A stretch of 7,647 bases of DNA, taken from NCBI GenBank assembly GCA_964249405.1, contig CAXUBX010000118.1, forward strand, positions 1-7,647, written 5' to 3'. Source of the stretch: CAXTPV01 sp964249405 (GTDB taxonomy: Bacteria > Pseudomonadota > Alphaproteobacteria > Acetobacterales > Acetobacteraceae). Position numbers and translations under genes: made by a program. The notes beneath the pieces were generated by a model that made no database searches, was not told the DNA's origin, and saw only the letters and a list, made by a program, of their open reading frames with translations. Below, piece by piece: positions 5,850 to 7,647 of this stretch (its first letter is position 1; every line of letters starts with the position of its first letter).

Positions 5850-7647
5850 ATGATCAAGGCCGCGCTCGCGCGCGTCGTCGACTTCAGCGTCCGTCACGCG
5901 CTCGCGGTGGTTCTCGTGTCCGGCGCTCTCGGCGGCGCGGCCGCGATCCATGCGGTCCGGCATTTCGCGATCAGCACCGACACCGCGCGCCTGATGCCGC
6001 GGACGCTGCGCTGGCGGGCCGACCAGATCCGCTACCAGACGCTGTTCCCGCCCGACCGGCTGCTCGCCGTGGTCGACGCGCGGACGCCGGAGCAGGCCGA
6101 CCGTGCGGCCGACGCCCTCCTCGCGACGCTCGACCGCGCCGTCGCCCCCGGCGGTCCGGTCCGGTCCGCGCAGCCGCTCGGCTTCGGCCCGTTCTTCGAG
6201 CGGAACGCCCTGATGCTGGCCCCTGCCTCCGACGCCACCGCGCTCGCGAACCGGATCGCGGCCGCCCGGCCGCTGCTCGCGATCGTCGCGCGCGATCCGA
6301 CCCTGCACGGGTTCGCCCGCGCGATCGGCGAGGCGGCGGGCGGCGCCGCCGACGGATTGCTGCCGCCCGGCGGCCTCGGCCACCTCCTCGACGCCGCCGC
6401 CGAGGCGCTCGCGACCGGCGGCCGCGTCCCGTTCTCCCCGGTGGACGCGCTCGGCGCCGCCCCCGCCGCCCCGGCCGGCGGCGCCGCGGAAGCCAGCGGG
6501 ACGCGGCGGCTGATCGCGGTGGACCCGGTGCTCGACTACCGCGCGCTCCAGCCGGGCGGCGCGGCGACCGCGCTGGTCCGGGCGCGCTGGGCCGCGCTCC
6601 CGGGCGGCACGCGGGCGGGGGCCACGATGGCGCTCACCGGCGAGGTCCCGGTCAACGACGAGCAGTTCGGCGCGGTCCGCCAGGGCCAGACGCTCGGCCT
6701 CGCGGTCACCGCCGGCGCGGTGCTGCTGATCTTCTGGCTGGCGCTCCGCTCGTTCCGGATCATCCTCGCGGTCGGGCTGTCGCTCGCCACCGGCTTCGCC
6801 CTCACCTGCGCGGCGGCGCTGCTCGCGGTCGGCTCGTTCAACCTGATCTCGATCGCCTTCGCGATCCTGTTCGTCGGCCTCGGCGCCGATTTCGGCATCC
6901 AGTTCAGCGTCCGCTACCGCGACGAACGGCATCGCGCCGGACCGGGCGCCGCCGGCCTCGCCGCCGCGCTGCACGGCACCGCGACCAGGGCCGGCATCCC
7001 GCTCGCCCTCGCCGCCACCAGCACCACGGTCGGCTTCTTCTCGTTCCTGCCGACCGCCTATCGCGGGGTGTCCGAGCTCGGCCTGGTCGCCGGCATCGGC
7101 ATGATGATCGCGTTCGCGACCACGATGACCCTGCTCCCCGCGCTCCTCGCCCTGCTCCGGCCGCCGGCGGAGCCGCGCCCGATGGGGTTCGCGGGCCTCG
7201 CCCCGCTCGACCGCTTCCTCGCGCGCCATCGCATCAAGGTGGTCGTGCTCACCCTCGTCGCCGTGGTCGCCGCCTCGCCGCTCCTCCGGTCCACGCGCTT
7301 CGACTTCGACCCGACCCACATGCAGATCCCGACCGGCGAGGCGGTCGAGACGCTGCACCGCCTGCAGCACGATCCGGCGAGCGGCATCGAGGCGCTCGAC
7401 GTCGCCGCGCCGGACCTCGCCGCCGCCGACCGCCTCGGCCGGCGCCTCGCCCGGCTCCCCGCCGTGTCCTCGGTGCACACCGCCTCCGCCTTCCTCACCA
7501 CCGACCGGGAGGCGCACGAGGCGGCGCTCGCCCGTCTCCGCGGCGCGATCGGGCCGCTGCTCGGCCACGGGACCCCGGCCGGAACGCCGGCCGCGACATC
7601 CGCTGCCGCCGAGGCCGGCACCGAGGCCGCCCTCCTCGACGCCGCCG
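5850..7647 (+). CDS. hpnN: Hopanoid transporter HpnN-like RND/MMPL family protein, N-terminal 599 residues
   Basis: HpnN-type proteins are inner-membrane RND-superfamily transporters that move hopanoids toward the outer membrane. The frame stays open from the ATG at 5850 to the right edge; family members are around 850-880 residues, so roughly a third is missing. Membrane segments are visible at 17-38, 281-299, 304-327, 331-351, 382-400, 408-434 and 462-479, with a large periplasmic loop (about 40-275) between the first two: the usual half-RND layout, followed by the start of the second loop. Segment four contains GLGADFGIQF with Asp347, at the place of the proton-relay aspartate. HpnN-like stretches are FAISTDTARLMP, GPFFERNALM and FDFDPTHMQIP. 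Ala/Gly/Pro-rich inserts occur in both loops. The start has only GGAA about 10 bases upstream; an earlier ATG at 5812 is out of frame. A general MMPL lipid exporter is the alternative. Confidence 0.87.
   Translation, partial: MIKAALARVVDFSVRHALAVVLVSGALGGAAAIHAVRHFAISTDTARLMPRTLRWRADQIRYQTLFPPDRLLAVVDARTPEQADRAADALLATLDRAVAPGGPVRSAQPLGFGPFFERNALMLAPASDATALANRIAAARPLLAIVARDPTLHGFARAIGEAAGGAADGLLPPGGLGHLLDAAAEALATGGRVPFSPVDALGAAPAAPAGGAAEASGTRRLIAVDPVLDYRALQPGGAATALVRARWAALPGGTRAGATMALTGEVPVNDEQFGAVRQGQTLGLAVTAGAVLLIFWLALRSFRIILAVGLSLATGFALTCAAALLAVGSFNLISIAFAILFVGLGADFGIQFSVRYRDERHRAGPGAAGLAAALHGTATRAGIPLALAATSTTVGFFSFLPTAYRGVSELGLVAGIGMMIAFATTMTLLPALLALLRPPAEPRPMGFAGLAPLDRFLARHRIKVVVLTLVAVVAASPLLRSTRFDFDPTHMQIPTGEAVETLHRLQHDPASGIEALDVAAPDLAAADRLGRRLARLPAVSSVHTASAFLTTDREAHEAALARLRGAIGPLLGHGTPAGTPAATSAAAEAGTEAALLDAA

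Noticed and set aside
4911..7568. An 885-codon open frame on the minus strand across trpG, the gap and most of hpnN
   Set aside because: It is antisense to hpnN and out of frame over trpG, its product is Arg/Gly/Ala-rich with no recognisable domain, and stop codons are scarce in such GC-rich DNA. The conserved hpnN and trpG frames explain the region.

Overview
The window is very GC-rich (over 70% by eye) and reads as ordinary, well-packed chromosome from an alphaproteobacterium. Three things support this: an E1-beta pyruvate dehydrogenase subunit carrying its own N-terminal lipoyl domain, a trpG-trpD-trpC-moaC gene order, and a divergent gene for an HpnN-type hopanoid transporter. A Rhodospirillales or Acetobacteraceae-like lineage is my best guess, but the sequence alone does not fix it. 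I see no mobile element, CRISPR array, tRNA or rRNA.

Layout: from about 5674 down to 1, seven genes run leftward on the minus strand with almost no space between them. They are trpG (anthranilate synthase glutaminase), trpD (anthranilate phosphoribosyltransferase), trpC (indole-3-glycerol-phosphate synthase), moaC (molybdopterin precursor synthase), pdhA (E1 alpha), pdhB (lipoyl-E1 beta) and the first 49 codons of pdhC (E2), which leaves the left edge. Neighbouring genes overlap or lie at most 11 bases apart, and no terminator or promoter-sized gap is visible. The whole set could therefore be one transcript coupling tryptophan synthesis, molybdenum-cofactor synthesis and acetyl-CoA production. 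On the plus strand, from 5850 to the right edge, lies the first 599 codons of an RND/MMPL-family transporter best matched to HpnN. The 175-base divergent gap (5675-5849) is the only non-coding stretch and must hold the promoters.

Points worth a second look: trpD has no ATG, GTG or TTG early enough to cover its conserved N-terminal domain and seems to start at CTG with a good ribosome binding site. The lipoyl-domain DNA at the start of pdhB and pdhC is a 136-base direct repeat with only 8 differences. The pdh genes directly follow trpC-moaC, an arrangement I do not recall as standard. PdhA carries GEG where the thiamine diphosphate motif normally has GDG. I found no clearly new biological system; this is a housekeeping region with unusual gene order and a few sequence-level oddities.
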